From positions 1-41,326 of IMG/VR virus record IMGVR_UViG_3300006921_000035: DNA of 41,326 nt; one strand, given 5' to 3'. The notes under the pieces are model-generated. The model was not told the DNA's origin. It made no database searches and saw only the letters and a program-made list of their open reading frames with translations. The stretch's first letter is position 1; each line of letters opens with the position of its first letter. Of this stretch, positions 1-10,496 are shown piece after piece. Source of the stretch: a virus. The position numbers and the translations under genes are program-made.

Positions 1-3000
1 AGATACGTTTGCTGCTAATTGGTCAAACTGTGTATCAGTCATTAAACCATGAGCAGAAGTTGTAGCATCGGGAACAGTTGCAGTTAATGTACTACTATCA
101 TTTTGTGTAAGAGTTAGTAAACCTTCACTAAATGCTGCACCTGTAATTAAATTACCAAAATTAGTATTAATAAATGTTAATGCTTGGTTATTTGCACTTT
201 TAGTTATGCTTATACCATTACCTGCTGAAAAGAATATTTCATCTGTTTCACCTTGATTAGAAGTTAATCGTAAAGTTTTACTGTTAGCATTACCTTCTAC
301 ATCATCAAAATCAGCAACATATGTTCTAGTTAGATTTTCAGCATTTGTAACTAAATCAAAAACGGCTTTTGCACTAGGAATTTGAGTTGTTGTATTGTTA
401 CTTGCAATGCTATTAATTAATCCTGAACTAACATCACTTAATCCCGATACAGAAAGTGTTGATAATTTTGTATTTAATTGAGTTTGTATAGAAGATGTAA
501 CTCCATCAAGATATCCTATTTCTGTTGCTGAAACACCCGTAACTCCATCTAGTATGTTTATTTCTGCGGCAGTAGCAGTTATACTCAAATCACTCAAATC
601 TTCTACTTTAGATGCTAAGTTAGAAACTAAATCAGTTACTTTACTTTGCGGTATACCACTGGCTAATTGTGAACTCTGAATACCAAATAATTTAACACTC
701 ACCACACCACTATCAACAGAAAAATCATTACTATTAAATGATGCAATTCCTTTATTAGAACTTGTAGCATCTTCAGCAGATATAGTCAAAGCATTAGAAC
801 TATCATCATATGAAGTATCTATTCCTTCTCCTGCCGTAATTAAAGCATTAACTCTATCATCTACTCTTTCATCAGTATAGTATTTGTTATTACCTTCTCC
901 AATATCATCTGTGTCTAATGTAATACTTGCTCCTAGTGCTACTGCATTACTGTTAACTGTAACAGAAGAGTTTGATAATTTAGCATTTGTAATACTACCT
1001 GCTAGATGAGCATTGGTAACTGCACCACTTGTTAAAGCAAAGTTATTTGCATTTGCAGCAATACCTGCAAGTTTTTGTTGTTCACCATATGTAAATATCT
1101 TTTTTGTAGAAGAATTAGTACCACTCTCATCTGCTAACTTATCAGCAGTAATTGCTGCATTGCTTGCTACAGAAGCATTTACGATAGCATCGCTTGCTAT
1201 ATGTTCTGCTGCAACTGCATCATCAGCAATTTTTGCTCCCGTAATAGCATCAGCAGGAATATCAGCAGAAGTTAATTTACTTAGTATATTTTCTAGTGTT
1301 ACTTTTCTTAGTTTGGTTGTATTACCATCAGCATCATAAAAGGCTAAAGTATCATTAGTTCTATGGATAGCATTTTCATTTGTTAATGAATTAATATCTA
1401 AAGATAAAGTTGCACTGTTTCTATTTAATCCAAGACCAATTGTAAGACTAGGTTCTTTACCTGCTAAAGAAGTAGATAAACCATCTATCTTACTTTGTGC
1501 AATAGCAGCGTTAGAAGCAACACTTGCATTAACTACTGCATTAGATGCTAATTGGTTAACACCTACTGCATCATCTGCTAATTTAGCCAAAGTGATTGCA
1601 TCATCTGCTATGTAAGCAGTTGCAATTGCAGTACCTTGCCATGTTCCTGTTCCTATAGTTCCTACAGTTGCAATGTTACTTGTACCTGTAAAACTAGAGA
1701 TAGCCGTATTTTCTACATTACCTAATCCTAAATCTCCCTTAGTTAATGTTCTCTTTGTCATAGCGGTAATATGACCAGTAGCATTAGTCACTAATGTATC
1801 CAATACTTCTGCTCCACTAAGGTCTAAATTAGCAACAATACTATTGGGGTGAGTATATGGGTTTGCTAATTCTGCGGTAGTTGGTAAATTAAAGTAAGCA
1901 GAACCATCATTTGTAAATTGCCACCTATCTGTAGATTCGTTCCATCTTAATTTTACATTCGCAGAATTACCACGTTCCACTTCTAATCCTGCATTTTCAC
2001 TAGGAGTATTAGCAGAATTACTATTTAATAATAAAATATTATCTTGTAAGGCAACTGTTTCAGTGTTAATAGTAGTTGTACTACCTTGAATTGTTAAATT
2101 ACCGCCAACGGTTAGATGACCACTAATTATTGCAGTATCATCACTTTGATTACCTATCGTAAAGTTTCCACCAAAATCACTGTTTAATTTAGTTTTTAGA
2201 TTAGCAAGTGAAACATCTACATCTGTATTAGTATCTGAACCGTGTGTATCAATCATACTGTGAATATCAGCAGGAGTAAATCTTCTAATTGCAGTTACAG
2301 TTCCATCTGTTTTTTCTTGTGAACTAACTGCTGCAACTTGATTATTATATGCAGTTTCTATTTGTGCATCTGTTTGGTCAGCAGTTGCTCCATCTTCAAC
2401 ATTAATCATGGTACGCAAATTGGCAGGTGTAATCTCTTCTACAATTCCTGCTCCTGAAGAATCTCTTCCTAATATTCTATTAGTAGCAGATACGTTTTGC
2501 ATTTTAGCATAAGTTACTGCATCAGCAGCAATAGTTGTAGCACCATCTGCACTAGAAGTTACATCACCACTATGGTTAGGGTGAACATATGCTTGACTTG
2601 TTAGAGCAATAGTTCCTGTAGCATCGGGTAATGTTAATGTTCCTGCAACACTTCCTGAAGCAATCTTAGATATTGTACCTGTTTTATTTATTCTTAATGT
2701 TTCTGAAGGAACACCACCTGCTTCATTTACAATAGAAAGTTCTCTAACGGTTTGTCCATGAGCCAAATATTGTATTTGATTTTCTACTCCTAATTGATTT
2801 GCAGCGAATTTAATAACTGCGATTGGTATATCTCCACCTTCTAGTGTAGAAACTGTTGCAGAAGAACCACTAGATGCTCCTGTTCTAATAACATAATCAT
2901 TTTCACTTTCACCACTTTCTGTACCATCTGCTATTACTAATACACCATACCAATCAAAAGTTTTTTGAGCAATTTCAACAGTTAAATTAGAAGTTGTAGC

Positions 3001-3234
3001 AGCAATAGAAACTAACAAACCATCTCTAAAGATTGAACCCAAACTAACTGCATAAGTAGTATATGTACCACTTGTATTTTGAGTAATATTAAATCCATCT
3101 ATAACTCTATTATCAGAAGTAGCAATATTCATTTGAGCAAAAATTAAACTGTGAATATTATCTGCTCCATCTGCTAATCTAGTTGTAGGGTTAGTACTCA
3201 TTGTACTTAGAAAATCAGGATTATTTTGTACCAT
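1..3234 (-). CDS. Tail fibre / distal adhesin, 3' end outside window
   Basis: An uninterrupted minus-strand frame runs from ATG at 3234 to the left edge, giving 1078 residues without a stop, so the C-terminus is missing. The composition is low-complexity and rich in A, T, S, N, D and G, typical of trimeric beta-helical fibres. Recognisable marine phage fibre segments are VGGNLTIQGSTTT (about residue 370), two copies of an ADDA..KLADDA / VNASVASNAAI repeat in the middle, YTDERVDDRVNAL (about 783-796), and the paired AEINILDGVTG / ATEIGYLDGVT repeats (about 889-912). The start follows a strong GGAGGTGA Shine-Dalgarno and lies just after the stop of the 119-residue gene. It is the last gene of the tail module and most likely recognises the host surface. 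The fibre-like nature is clear; the receptor-binding tip would lie outside the window. Confidence 0.85.
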   Translation of the reverse strand, partial: MVQNNPDFLSTMSTNPTTRLADGADNIHSLIFAQMNIATSDNRVIDGFNITQNTSGTYTTYAVSLGSIFRDGLLVSIAATTSNLTVEIAQKTFDWYGVLVIADGTESGESENDYVIRTGASSGSSATVSTLEGGDIPIAVIKFAANQLGVENQIQYLAHGQTVRELSIVNEAGGVPSETLRINKTGTISKIASGSVAGTLTLPDATGTIALTSQAYVHPNHSGDVTSSADGATTIAADAVTYAKMQNVSATNRILGRDSSGAGIVEEITPANLRTMINVEDGATADQTDAQIETAYNNQVAAVSSQEKTDGTVTAIRRFTPADIHSMIDTHGSDTNTDVDVSLANLKTKLNSDFGGNFTIGNQSDDTAIISGHLTVGGNLTIQGSTTTINTETVALQDNILLLNSNSANTPSENAGLEVERGNSANVKLRWNESTDRWQFTNDGSAYFNLPTTAELANPYTHPNSIVANLDLSGAEVLDTLVTNATGHITAMTKRTLTKGDLGLGNVENTAISSFTGTSNIATVGTIGTGTWQGTAIATAYIADDAITLAKLADDAVGVNQLASNAVVNASVASNAAIAQSKIDGLSTSLAGKEPSLTIGLGLNRNSATLSLDINSLTNENAIHRTNDTLAFYDADGNTTKLRKVTLENILSKLTSADIPADAITGAKIADDAVAAEHIASDAIVNASVASNAAITADKLADESGTNSSTKKIFTYGEQQKLAGIAANANNFALTSGAVTNAHLAGSITNAKLSNSSVTVNSNAVALGASITLDTDDIGEGNNKYYTDERVDDRVNALITAGEGIDTSYDDSSNALTISAEDATSSNKGIASFNSNDFSVDSGVVSVKLFGIQSSQLASGIPQSKVTDLVSNLASKVEDLSDLSITATAAEINILDGVTGVSATEIGYLDGVTSSIQTQLNTKLSTLSVSGLSDVSSGLINSIASNNTTTQIPSAKAVFDLVTNAENLTRTYVADFDDVEGNANSKTLRLTSNQGETDEIFFSAGNGISITKSANNQALTFINTNFGNLITGAAFSEGLLTLTQNDSSTLTATVPDATTSAHGLMTDTQFDQLAANVS

Positions 3235-3235
3235 T

Positions 3236-3595
3236 TTAGTTCACCTCCAATGTTATTTGAAACGTAACCGTATCTGTAGACGGTACGACTCCGGTATTAG
3301 CGAATGTAACTCGGCTCAAGAGTTTATCCGATGTAGAATGGAATATACCTAGTTCTGCAACTCCTTGTGTTCCTAATTCTGTTCCTGTAAAACTTACTGT
3401 CCATGTTAGTTGTGAACCTATTACTGATGGTATAACAGTTTTAGTTAATTCACTGCCATTAGTTTGTGTAATAATAGAGTCTAATTTTGTTTGAGATGCA
3501 GCAGTATCATCTCCACCTGTTCCTACTTTTATTGTTCTATAATTTACTGCAACATAACTTACTGCTATCTCATCTTTTCCTGCGTTTACTATCAT
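3236..3595 (-). CDS. Small tail-tip / fibre-base structural protein
   Basis: This 119-residue beta-rich protein has no signal peptide or membrane segment. Its middle and C-terminal part (VAELGIFHSTSDKLLSRVTF, then a run of T/V strands) resembles a recurring small virion protein family of tailed phages with the pattern ElGlF....LLaRttF, found beside fibre and baseplate genes. It sits between the giant hub gene and the fibre gene, which suggests a fibre-attachment or tail-tip decoration role. Its stop is followed almost at once by the fibre ATG, so the two are probably translationally coupled. The family resemblance is from memory of the motif, so the precise role is uncertain. Confidence 0.65.
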   Translation of the reverse strand: MIVNAGKDEIAVSYVAVNYRTIKVGTGGDDTAASQTKLDSIITQTNGSELTKTVIPSVIGSQLTWTVSFTGTELGTQGVAELGIFHSTSDKLLSRVTFANTGVVPSTDTVTFQITLEVN

Positions 3596-3597
3596 TT

Positions 3598-6500
3598 TTA
3601 ATCCTCCATCATGTCCGTATATTTTCTTGCTCTCCGAATTATCTCATCATCATAATGCGATATAAGACTAGTTTGTGTATCAAAGTTTACGGTTTCAGTA
3701 AACCCAACTGTGTCATCAAAACCTAAGTTTGGATTCTCCACAACTGTACTAGTAATGTCATACTTTACACTAATAAAATTAATATTAATAGAATCAAACA
3801 ATGCTAAACCTGCACTTACAATTAAAGCATCCTTTTTCATTAAACTAATATTAGACTTCTTTTGTTGTAATGATATTTCACTAAGTCTTTCTGCAATTGT
3901 TTTGTCAAATGTTCCGACTGTTACTTTCATTACACCTGCCAATACATTTTCAATTTCAAACACTTGATAATCTGCTTTAGGAATATTATGTTGTGGGAAA
4001 TTCAAAGTTAATATATCACCTGCTTCTAATAATTCTAATCCTTTTTTATCTAATGTTAAAGTGATTTTTCTACTTTCTCCATTGTGTACTTTCAGAGTTT
4101 CTTGTGCAATCTGATTTGCTTCAGTTATATCTTTAATAGAAGAATCTACTATTCTAATTACTTTATCAGTTCCTTTTACAGGGCTAGTTATTTCTGTTCT
4201 TATTTTATCTCCAACAACTATGACCTTGTTTGCTTTATCAAACAGAGAAGTATTACTTTCTACACTAATTAATCTATTAGCCTCTAGATATCCAACTGAG
4301 TACTTTCTTAAACTACTAATATCATCTAGATTTCTTGTTATAATCTTTTTACCCTTTAATGTATAATCGAGTCCTTTCTTATTTACCAATGTATTAAGAG
4401 CAGTAAATACATCTATATCTTCTAAGTTTAAAGATGAAATAAATGTTCTTTTATTTATTCTAATCAATTCATCATATTGTGTTGGTGTATAATATAATTG
4501 TGTATCAATAACAACAGTAGCCCCACTTGTAGAGGCTACTTTACCTATCAAATGTCCATCCTTTGAATATAATATATCTCCGGCAGTTATATTTGCAACA
4601 GTTTCAAGACATGTGATAGTTAAACTATTTACACTGTTAACAACATTTCCTGTAAATTCTGAAAAACTCTTAGAATTATCATATATTAACCCTGCATCTT
4701 TCACAATATTTTCTACTTCCTTTTCTATATTACTTCCTATTCTATACGAACTACCTATATGACAATGTTGTATATTCTTTATTTTCGGCCTTTGTCCTAA
4801 TTTAATATCAAATATTTCACCAAAAGATACAACACCATTACCTGTAAGAGAACCACTAAATGATATTACTAATCCTGCTTGAGTTGCAGAATCGTCATTA
4901 CCTTTCTTTCTAGTAGTAGAAATTGTCAATGTTTTTCTCTGTGAATTATTTCCATCAGTAATGTATGTCTCTATAGTTTCACCATTAGTAAAATTGTCAT
5001 CTACAGTAGTATTAGTTCTTCTTTCAATAAATGTTGAAGCATTGTCTATATCTAATAATAAATGCATTTCATATACGGATTCTTGGTATTCTAAATTATT
5101 ATCATCTTGTCCTCCCTTTTTCCAATTGAAAGCGGGTATTCTTTGTTTCATTACATTAAATTCTATTTTATCTTCGTGACCTTCAAAGGTAGTTTCTGAA
5201 ATCCTCATTAATCTATATCTTTTATTATTACTATCTATAGTTAAATTAGCATCTACTGTAATAGTATGAGTTTCAATACTAGATGTAGTAGGTAATGTAG
5301 AAACTGTATGGCTTATTATTTTATGAATATCTGCGGGAAACCCACCATCGGGGTCTGTTCTTAAATTTCCTGCTTCAGCAACATTATTGCCACTAGTGTC
5401 TACAATTGTAGATATATTGCTAAGAGATTCTGATACCATATAATATCCTGTCAAATCAGGCATAAAACTTAACCAAGCATGTTGTGTATCTGCATTCAGT
5501 ACAAAGGTTAGTTGAGCATTAGATACAGTAACCCCACCACTACCATGTGTTAAATTAAAAACGGGTTTAACTAACATTTGAGCAGAACAAACAATTCCAT
5601 CTCCTGAATTACAGGCCGCATGAGTTGCATTAACCCCATTAGCAATAGCCTTCTTGTCTCCAAGAAAATCTCCATTAGTTCTTGTACCAATCATAGAAAG
5701 AGTTTTACTATTAGGGTAAGATTGTATAAAAGATGTACGTGTAAGTTGGTCTAATGTATTACCCACTCCATTTATATAATCGGCATAATTAGCATCAGTA
5801 TCTAATTCTAACGGAGCAGAAGAAATAGATAATTTATCTAACTTAACTTGACTATCAGTTTCCGCTAACCTAATATCTTTAAACACACCAATACAACTTT
5901 CATATGGATGGGCAAAACTAGGAGAAGCAGTGTTAGTTAATCCCATACCATATTTATCTAAGACATCAAAATATGTATTATCACTTTTATACCTTTCAAC
6001 TAATGCTGCAATGACTCTTGACATATGATGAAAATGTCTTGCTCCTGAACCCCAATTAGTTCCGTGTACAAATGGACTAAATGTTCGGTCTTCATTATTT
6101 CCAGTGTTTAATTTTTCTTCTGCAATTATTGGTAGTATAACATTTGGTGGTTCATATTCATCACCACCGTCGGATAATCTACCAAATCTAAAATTAGAAG
6201 TTGCTTTGCTACCCCTTCTTGTAAAGAAAACATCTGTCCATCTTATGTTTTTTAATGCATCTCTTCTGTCTGTAATTATAGTATTATCAGTAGTAGTGTT
6301 TAAATTATCAATTAAATAATCAGTGGTTCTATGTATTCTAAATCTTTCTACTCCTTTTACCGCAGAATTACCATCAAACCTCAACAAATCTTTTCCTGAT
6401 GCATTACCGAATCTTGTATTTCCTAATAAAGGTGAATTGAAACCATTGTGTGCTTTAAATTTAGTACTATTACTTTCACTACCAATAGAACAAACAAACC

Positions 6501-9500
6501 CATTAGGGTCAATATTACTAGTAGCACCACCACTAATAAAAAATCTATTTGTTGAAGTACCTACTGTTGGATTAAGACCAATATAATGTTCATCATAAAA
6601 AATATCTCCTTCTGATTCTGTCACGTTTTCATCCTGTACACTACCGTCTGCCAAAAACTCAATTTCTCCATTATCATCAACAGGTGTATTAAACATAACA
6701 TAATCAAAATATGGAATAGTAGGTATTTCTTCAGAAGGTTTTAATGATTCAAAATCTACAGGATTAAAGTGCCAATCAAATGTTGCTTCTATGAGTTTAA
6801 TGACTCCCCATCTTCTAAGTTGATTAGTTGTCTGTGTAGCACTTTGTATCTGTCCTGTTTCAAACATATTGTCGGTTTTGACAGTTTGTTTAGTTTTTCC
6901 ATTATATAATTCATGAGTTGTAGAACCTGTAACACTTGCTTTAGATTCTAATAAGATTCCAAATTGGTCATAACTCATATTATGAAAACCAAGATTATTC
7001 CATCTTAATTTAGATAATGGATATATATCACCAACGGCTAATAATTCATAAGGAATGGTTCTAGGGTCTATTTGCTCAAATGCACTATATATAATATCAT
7101 ATTCTTTGTTGACCATATCATAAGCATATGATTCTATTAAGTCTTGATTGCCATAAAAAGCGGTTCTTTGAGTATATCCTTGTATTGTATTACTACCTAG
7201 TATGGGTTTATTATTCACTGTTACCGCAGGGTCAGTAACCGTACCTGTTACTGTTACACCATATCCCACTGCATAGCCTTGTATTTTCTGTTGTTTACTT
7301 CCTTCACTATAAATAGTATCAGATTTTCTTCTTAATGTACCCGCTTCAAAGGTTTGTAAATCCCAATATCTAATTGTTTCCTTTGGATGATATATTCCAT
7401 CAAAGGTATCGGGTAAGCGATGTATATATCCTCCCGTATTAATATTATTATTTACCATGTAGATATGTGTATTACCTCTAGTGTCAGATGTATTTGTATC
7501 TATTCTTCCTAATACAATAGGCATCTTAGGGGCAACAGATATTACTGTTTCAGATTCGCTCTGTTCATCTACTTCTACTACTACAAAGGATTCTGAATTT
7601 AAAGAATTATAATTTGTTATTTCATTGACAATACCATCTTCGTTTCCAATGAAAAAGGCATGAGAAGCATCGTTAGTAGAAACACTTCGTATCGAACTTA
7701 CATCATAGCCCAATGTCTTGTCATCAAAATTATCTCCTGTATTAGAAGAACCTTGTACATCAATAATAGTATGACTAGGAACTCTACCATCTAATTTAAT
7801 ACCTTTATCAAATATCAACCCTTTCTCACTAAAAGAAGCAAAATCATTAATTGTATCAGTATGAGCAGTATTAGTCTGTAAAGATTTGAATGATATCAAA
7901 CGAGTATTATCTACAAAGGGGTCAAAGTGTTTTATTGCAGTAGTTGATGTTGTTGGTGTTTCACAAATCGTATGAGCCAAAGTAATATCTGTTCCATCAA
8001 TACTAACAACTTCTCCTAATAGTTCTCCGGCTTGATTTACTACAATTTCATATTTATTAACAACTCCACCTGTAGCATTTAATTTTACAACTTTACCTAC
8101 CAACATATTACTACTATTACCCGTTAGACTTGTACCGTTTGTCTTCTTAAACACCTCAACTGTTCCTGTATATGGTGACATAGTACTCATCACTAAGTCA
8201 TCACTAGAAACTAAATTCCTGTTAATTGTTTTAGATAAGAACTTAGATACATCATCTCTACCTGTAACTGTAATAGCATTTACCCCATTCTCAGTCATGG
8301 TTTGTATATCTTCTATTACACCACTAAACACTTCTTCATGTATGGCATATCCTCCATTATAGTAATTTAATCTTCTACCTGTGCTTTGATAAAACTTAGT
8401 ATCTTCATTTTGTAACTTTATTACTTTATGCACTTTATCAATATAATCAATCTTATTTTCATGAGCACTGAATGTTTTAAATGTACATCTTGCATTGTAT
8501 AATTTAGCATCTTCTTTATCTATTGTTCTACCATTCAATGTTAATCTATTTTGATTAATGTCATATTCTGTATCAGCCTTAAATTTAACATTTAGAACAT
8601 GTGTATATCCGGCAACAGAAATTGGATGGTTATTTCCTGCTGCCGCTTCAGGAGTAGAACTAACTGTCCATGTGTTAGCACCTTCTTCTCTTTTGGCCTT
8701 TATAGTAAACTGTTGATAGTCTCCTGCTGAATCTCTAACTTTAGTAGCAACAGTATCAACCACATAATAATACCCTTTAATTTTAACAATAGAATTTTCT
8801 GCTAGAATACTTTTTAAATCATAATTACTATCTAAATCCATTATTCTAAATACATTGCTAACTATAGTAGTTCTTCCTTGTATTTGTTTAAACCCTAGAT
8901 TATCAGTAAAGGTAGTCTTACGCATTTTTAGAATTTCATTTTCTTTTATTTTCTTATGTCCAACACCACTGTTATCTAAATAAGTTACTTGTGCTATTTT
9001 AGTCATTTTATTCTTAGGATTATTTAGATTAGAACCTTGTACTACAGGTATTTTATCATTCTTTAATTCAGATTTTTCAAATGTTAAATATTTACTTGGG
9101 CCTGTCATCCCACCATCTACGGCACTACTTACAACTAGAAGATTAGCAGCCTGTCTATGCATTCTAGGAAATGCTTTATGCCATCTAATAGGATTAAACT
9201 CAGTTACTCCTGCATCATTATATTGTTTACCTGCATCATCTAAATCTCTATTTGCATCTACAAGCACTGCATCTAATCTATGTTTACCTATATTCTGAAT
9301 AGTATCTCCAAACTTAGACTCTGTTCTAAATACAATATTTTGAATTGTTTTTCCTATTTTTAATGTAACATTAGAGGCAGCAGATATAGCGACTCTAGCA
9401 AAATCTAAATGAAAATAATCTTTAGTTGTACTAATCCCACCAGTTGTAGTAACAAAAAACTTATTTTCAATATTACCTAAGTATATCCCATTACTATCAA

Positions 9501-10494
9501 ATATAGACATTCCTTCATTTAAGTTATTATATATAGTTGATGGATTTTGACCTCCGATTGAAGCAATGTTTATATTTTTACTACCACTATCATCAGGATT
9601 TGTACTATTACCTTCATCAAACTGAGCATGTGCTTTGACTCCACTTACAGTAATAGAAGTACCATAATTCCACCAACGTAATACAGTTACAGTATATTTT
9701 GTTGTATAATCTAATTGGTCATCTTCATCTAATCTCTCATTATAGAAATAGAAAGTAGGTCTACTTGCTATATTGAATACATCATATTTAGGTGTACTAG
9801 CATCAGCATCTCCTCTTAAGCCATAACTTACTGCTACAACATCTGTATCTGTTTTTGCTGGCCCTTTAAATATCTCAACTTTAGCATTATTAGGAACACC
9901 TGTAGGATAACTAGGGCTAAACTCTAATCCATCTCCAAATATATCAAATCCTACAATACCTGTAATCTTTGCAAAATGTGGTCTAACACTATCTGTTCCT
10001 ACACTTACAATATCGGGATTAATTAAAATAAAATAATCGTAATTATCTATATCTATTCCGACAAAATCAGAACTAGGATAATCAGTTGTAGAGAATTTAA
10101 ATTGCCTATTTGTTGTAGAAGAACTAATAGAACTATCATATAATTTAACTTTAAATCCATGTGTCTCTTCTTTATTAGTAGCATATACTGCTAAATCACT
10201 ACTACTAGGACTACTATCAACAGGTAAGATTCTATTACCTATTCTAGAAACTGCATCATTAGAAATACTTCCAATGTGAGAACTCTTTCTTATTTCTGTA
10301 AAGATAGCAGAATTTACATAAGAACTAGATGAAACAGAATTTTCTGTATTTATACCTACAGTTTTTAATACAGGATTAACAGAAACATTACTAAACGCTC
10401 TACCACTATTAAACTCTGTAACTCTATCATCTTGAGTACTAACTACCGCAGAATCTAGTATTCCTGCGTTAACCGGATATGTAAATTTACTCAT
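3598..10494 (-). CDS. Giant tail hub / tail-tip protein (2298 aa)
   Basis: The largest gene in the window. The C-terminal third (about residues 1940-2220) has features of tail hub (gp27-like / Gp37-like) proteins: FTALNTLVNKKGLDYTL, then RKYSVGYLEANRLISVESNTS, then ANKVIVVGDK, and a terminal beta segment on codon-like spacing (LEAGDILTLNF). An earlier hub-like segment around residues 690-780 (NKIDYIDKVHKVIKL, then VFSGVIEDIQTM and ITVTGRDDVSKFL) looks like a second, partial hub fold. The remainder is S/T/N/D-rich beta sequence without obvious repeats, probably inserted carbohydrate-binding or structural domains. It lies downstream of the tape measure and distal tail genes, where hubs normally lie. 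Typical hubs are 300-1000 residues, so this one is unusually large and may combine hub, spike and side domains. The hub call rests on motif style and position. Confidence 0.65.
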   Translation of the reverse strand: MSKFTYPVNAGILDSAVVSTQDDRVTEFNSGRAFSNVSVNPVLKTVGINTENSVSSSSYVNSAIFTEIRKSSHIGSISNDAVSRIGNRILPVDSSPSSSDLAVYATNKEETHGFKVKLYDSSISSSTTNRQFKFSTTDYPSSDFVGIDIDNYDYFILINPDIVSVGTDSVRPHFAKITGIVGFDIFGDGLEFSPSYPTGVPNNAKVEIFKGPAKTDTDVVAVSYGLRGDADASTPKYDVFNIASRPTFYFYNERLDEDDQLDYTTKYTVTVLRWWNYGTSITVSGVKAHAQFDEGNSTNPDDSGSKNINIASIGGQNPSTIYNNLNEGMSIFDSNGIYLGNIENKFFVTTTGGISTTKDYFHLDFARVAISAASNVTLKIGKTIQNIVFRTESKFGDTIQNIGKHRLDAVLVDANRDLDDAGKQYNDAGVTEFNPIRWHKAFPRMHRQAANLLVVSSAVDGGMTGPSKYLTFEKSELKNDKIPVVQGSNLNNPKNKMTKIAQVTYLDNSGVGHKKIKENEILKMRKTTFTDNLGFKQIQGRTTIVSNVFRIMDLDSNYDLKSILAENSIVKIKGYYYVVDTVATKVRDSAGDYQQFTIKAKREEGANTWTVSSTPEAAAGNNHPISVAGYTHVLNVKFKADTEYDINQNRLTLNGRTIDKEDAKLYNARCTFKTFSAHENKIDYIDKVHKVIKLQNEDTKFYQSTGRRLNYYNGGYAIHEEVFSGVIEDIQTMTENGVNAITVTGRDDVSKFLSKTINRNLVSSDDLVMSTMSPYTGTVEVFKKTNGTSLTGNSSNMLVGKVVKLNATGGVVNKYEIVVNQAGELLGEVVSIDGTDITLAHTICETPTTSTTAIKHFDPFVDNTRLISFKSLQTNTAHTDTINDFASFSEKGLIFDKGIKLDGRVPSHTIIDVQGSSNTGDNFDDKTLGYDVSSIRSVSTNDASHAFFIGNEDGIVNEITNYNSLNSESFVVVEVDEQSESETVISVAPKMPIVLGRIDTNTSDTRGNTHIYMVNNNINTGGYIHRLPDTFDGIYHPKETIRYWDLQTFEAGTLRRKSDTIYSEGSKQQKIQGYAVGYGVTVTGTVTDPAVTVNNKPILGSNTIQGYTQRTAFYGNQDLIESYAYDMVNKEYDIIYSAFEQIDPRTIPYELLAVGDIYPLSKLRWNNLGFHNMSYDQFGILLESKASVTGSTTHELYNGKTKQTVKTDNMFETGQIQSATQTTNQLRRWGVIKLIEATFDWHFNPVDFESLKPSEEIPTIPYFDYVMFNTPVDDNGEIEFLADGSVQDENVTESEGDIFYDEHYIGLNPTVGTSTNRFFISGGATSNIDPNGFVCSIGSESNSTKFKAHNGFNSPLLGNTRFGNASGKDLLRFDGNSAVKGVERFRIHRTTDYLIDNLNTTTDNTIITDRRDALKNIRWTDVFFTRRGSKATSNFRFGRLSDGGDEYEPPNVILPIIAEEKLNTGNNEDRTFSPFVHGTNWGSGARHFHHMSRVIAALVERYKSDNTYFDVLDKYGMGLTNTASPSFAHPYESCIGVFKDIRLAETDSQVKLDKLSISSAPLELDTDANYADYINGVGNTLDQLTRTSFIQSYPNSKTLSMIGTRTNGDFLGDKKAIANGVNATHAACNSGDGIVCSAQMLVKPVFNLTHGSGGVTVSNAQLTFVLNADTQHAWLSFMPDLTGYYMVSESLSNISTIVDTSGNNVAEAGNLRTDPDGGFPADIHKIISHTVSTLPTTSSIETHTITVDANLTIDSNNKRYRLMRISETTFEGHEDKIEFNVMKQRIPAFNWKKGGQDDNNLEYQESVYEMHLLLDIDNASTFIERRTNTTVDDNFTNGETIETYITDGNNSQRKTLTISTTRKKGNDDSATQAGLVISFSGSLTGNGVVSFGEIFDIKLGQRPKIKNIQHCHIGSSYRIGSNIEKEVENIVKDAGLIYDNSKSFSEFTGNVVNSVNSLTITCLETVANITAGDILYSKDGHLIGKVASTSGATVVIDTQLYYTPTQYDELIRINKRTFISSLNLEDIDVFTALNTLVNKKGLDYTLKGKKIITRNLDDISSLRKYSVGYLEANRLISVESNTSLFDKANKVIVVGDKIRTEITSPVKGTDKVIRIVDSSIKDITEANQIAQETLKVHNGESRKITLTLDKKGLELLEAGDILTLNFPQHNIPKADYQVFEIENVLAGVMKVTVGTFDKTIAERLSEISLQQKKSNISLMKKDALIVSAGLALFDSININFISVKYDITSTVVENPNLGFDDTVGFTETVNFDTQTSLISHYDDEIIRRARKYTDMMED

Positions 10495-10496
10495 AT

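Noticed and set aside
1013-1339. Plus-strand ORF of 108 residues
   Set aside because: It lies entirely opposite the long fibre frame, whose protein has recognisable fibre motifs; the plus-strand product is S/A/L-rich shadow sequence.
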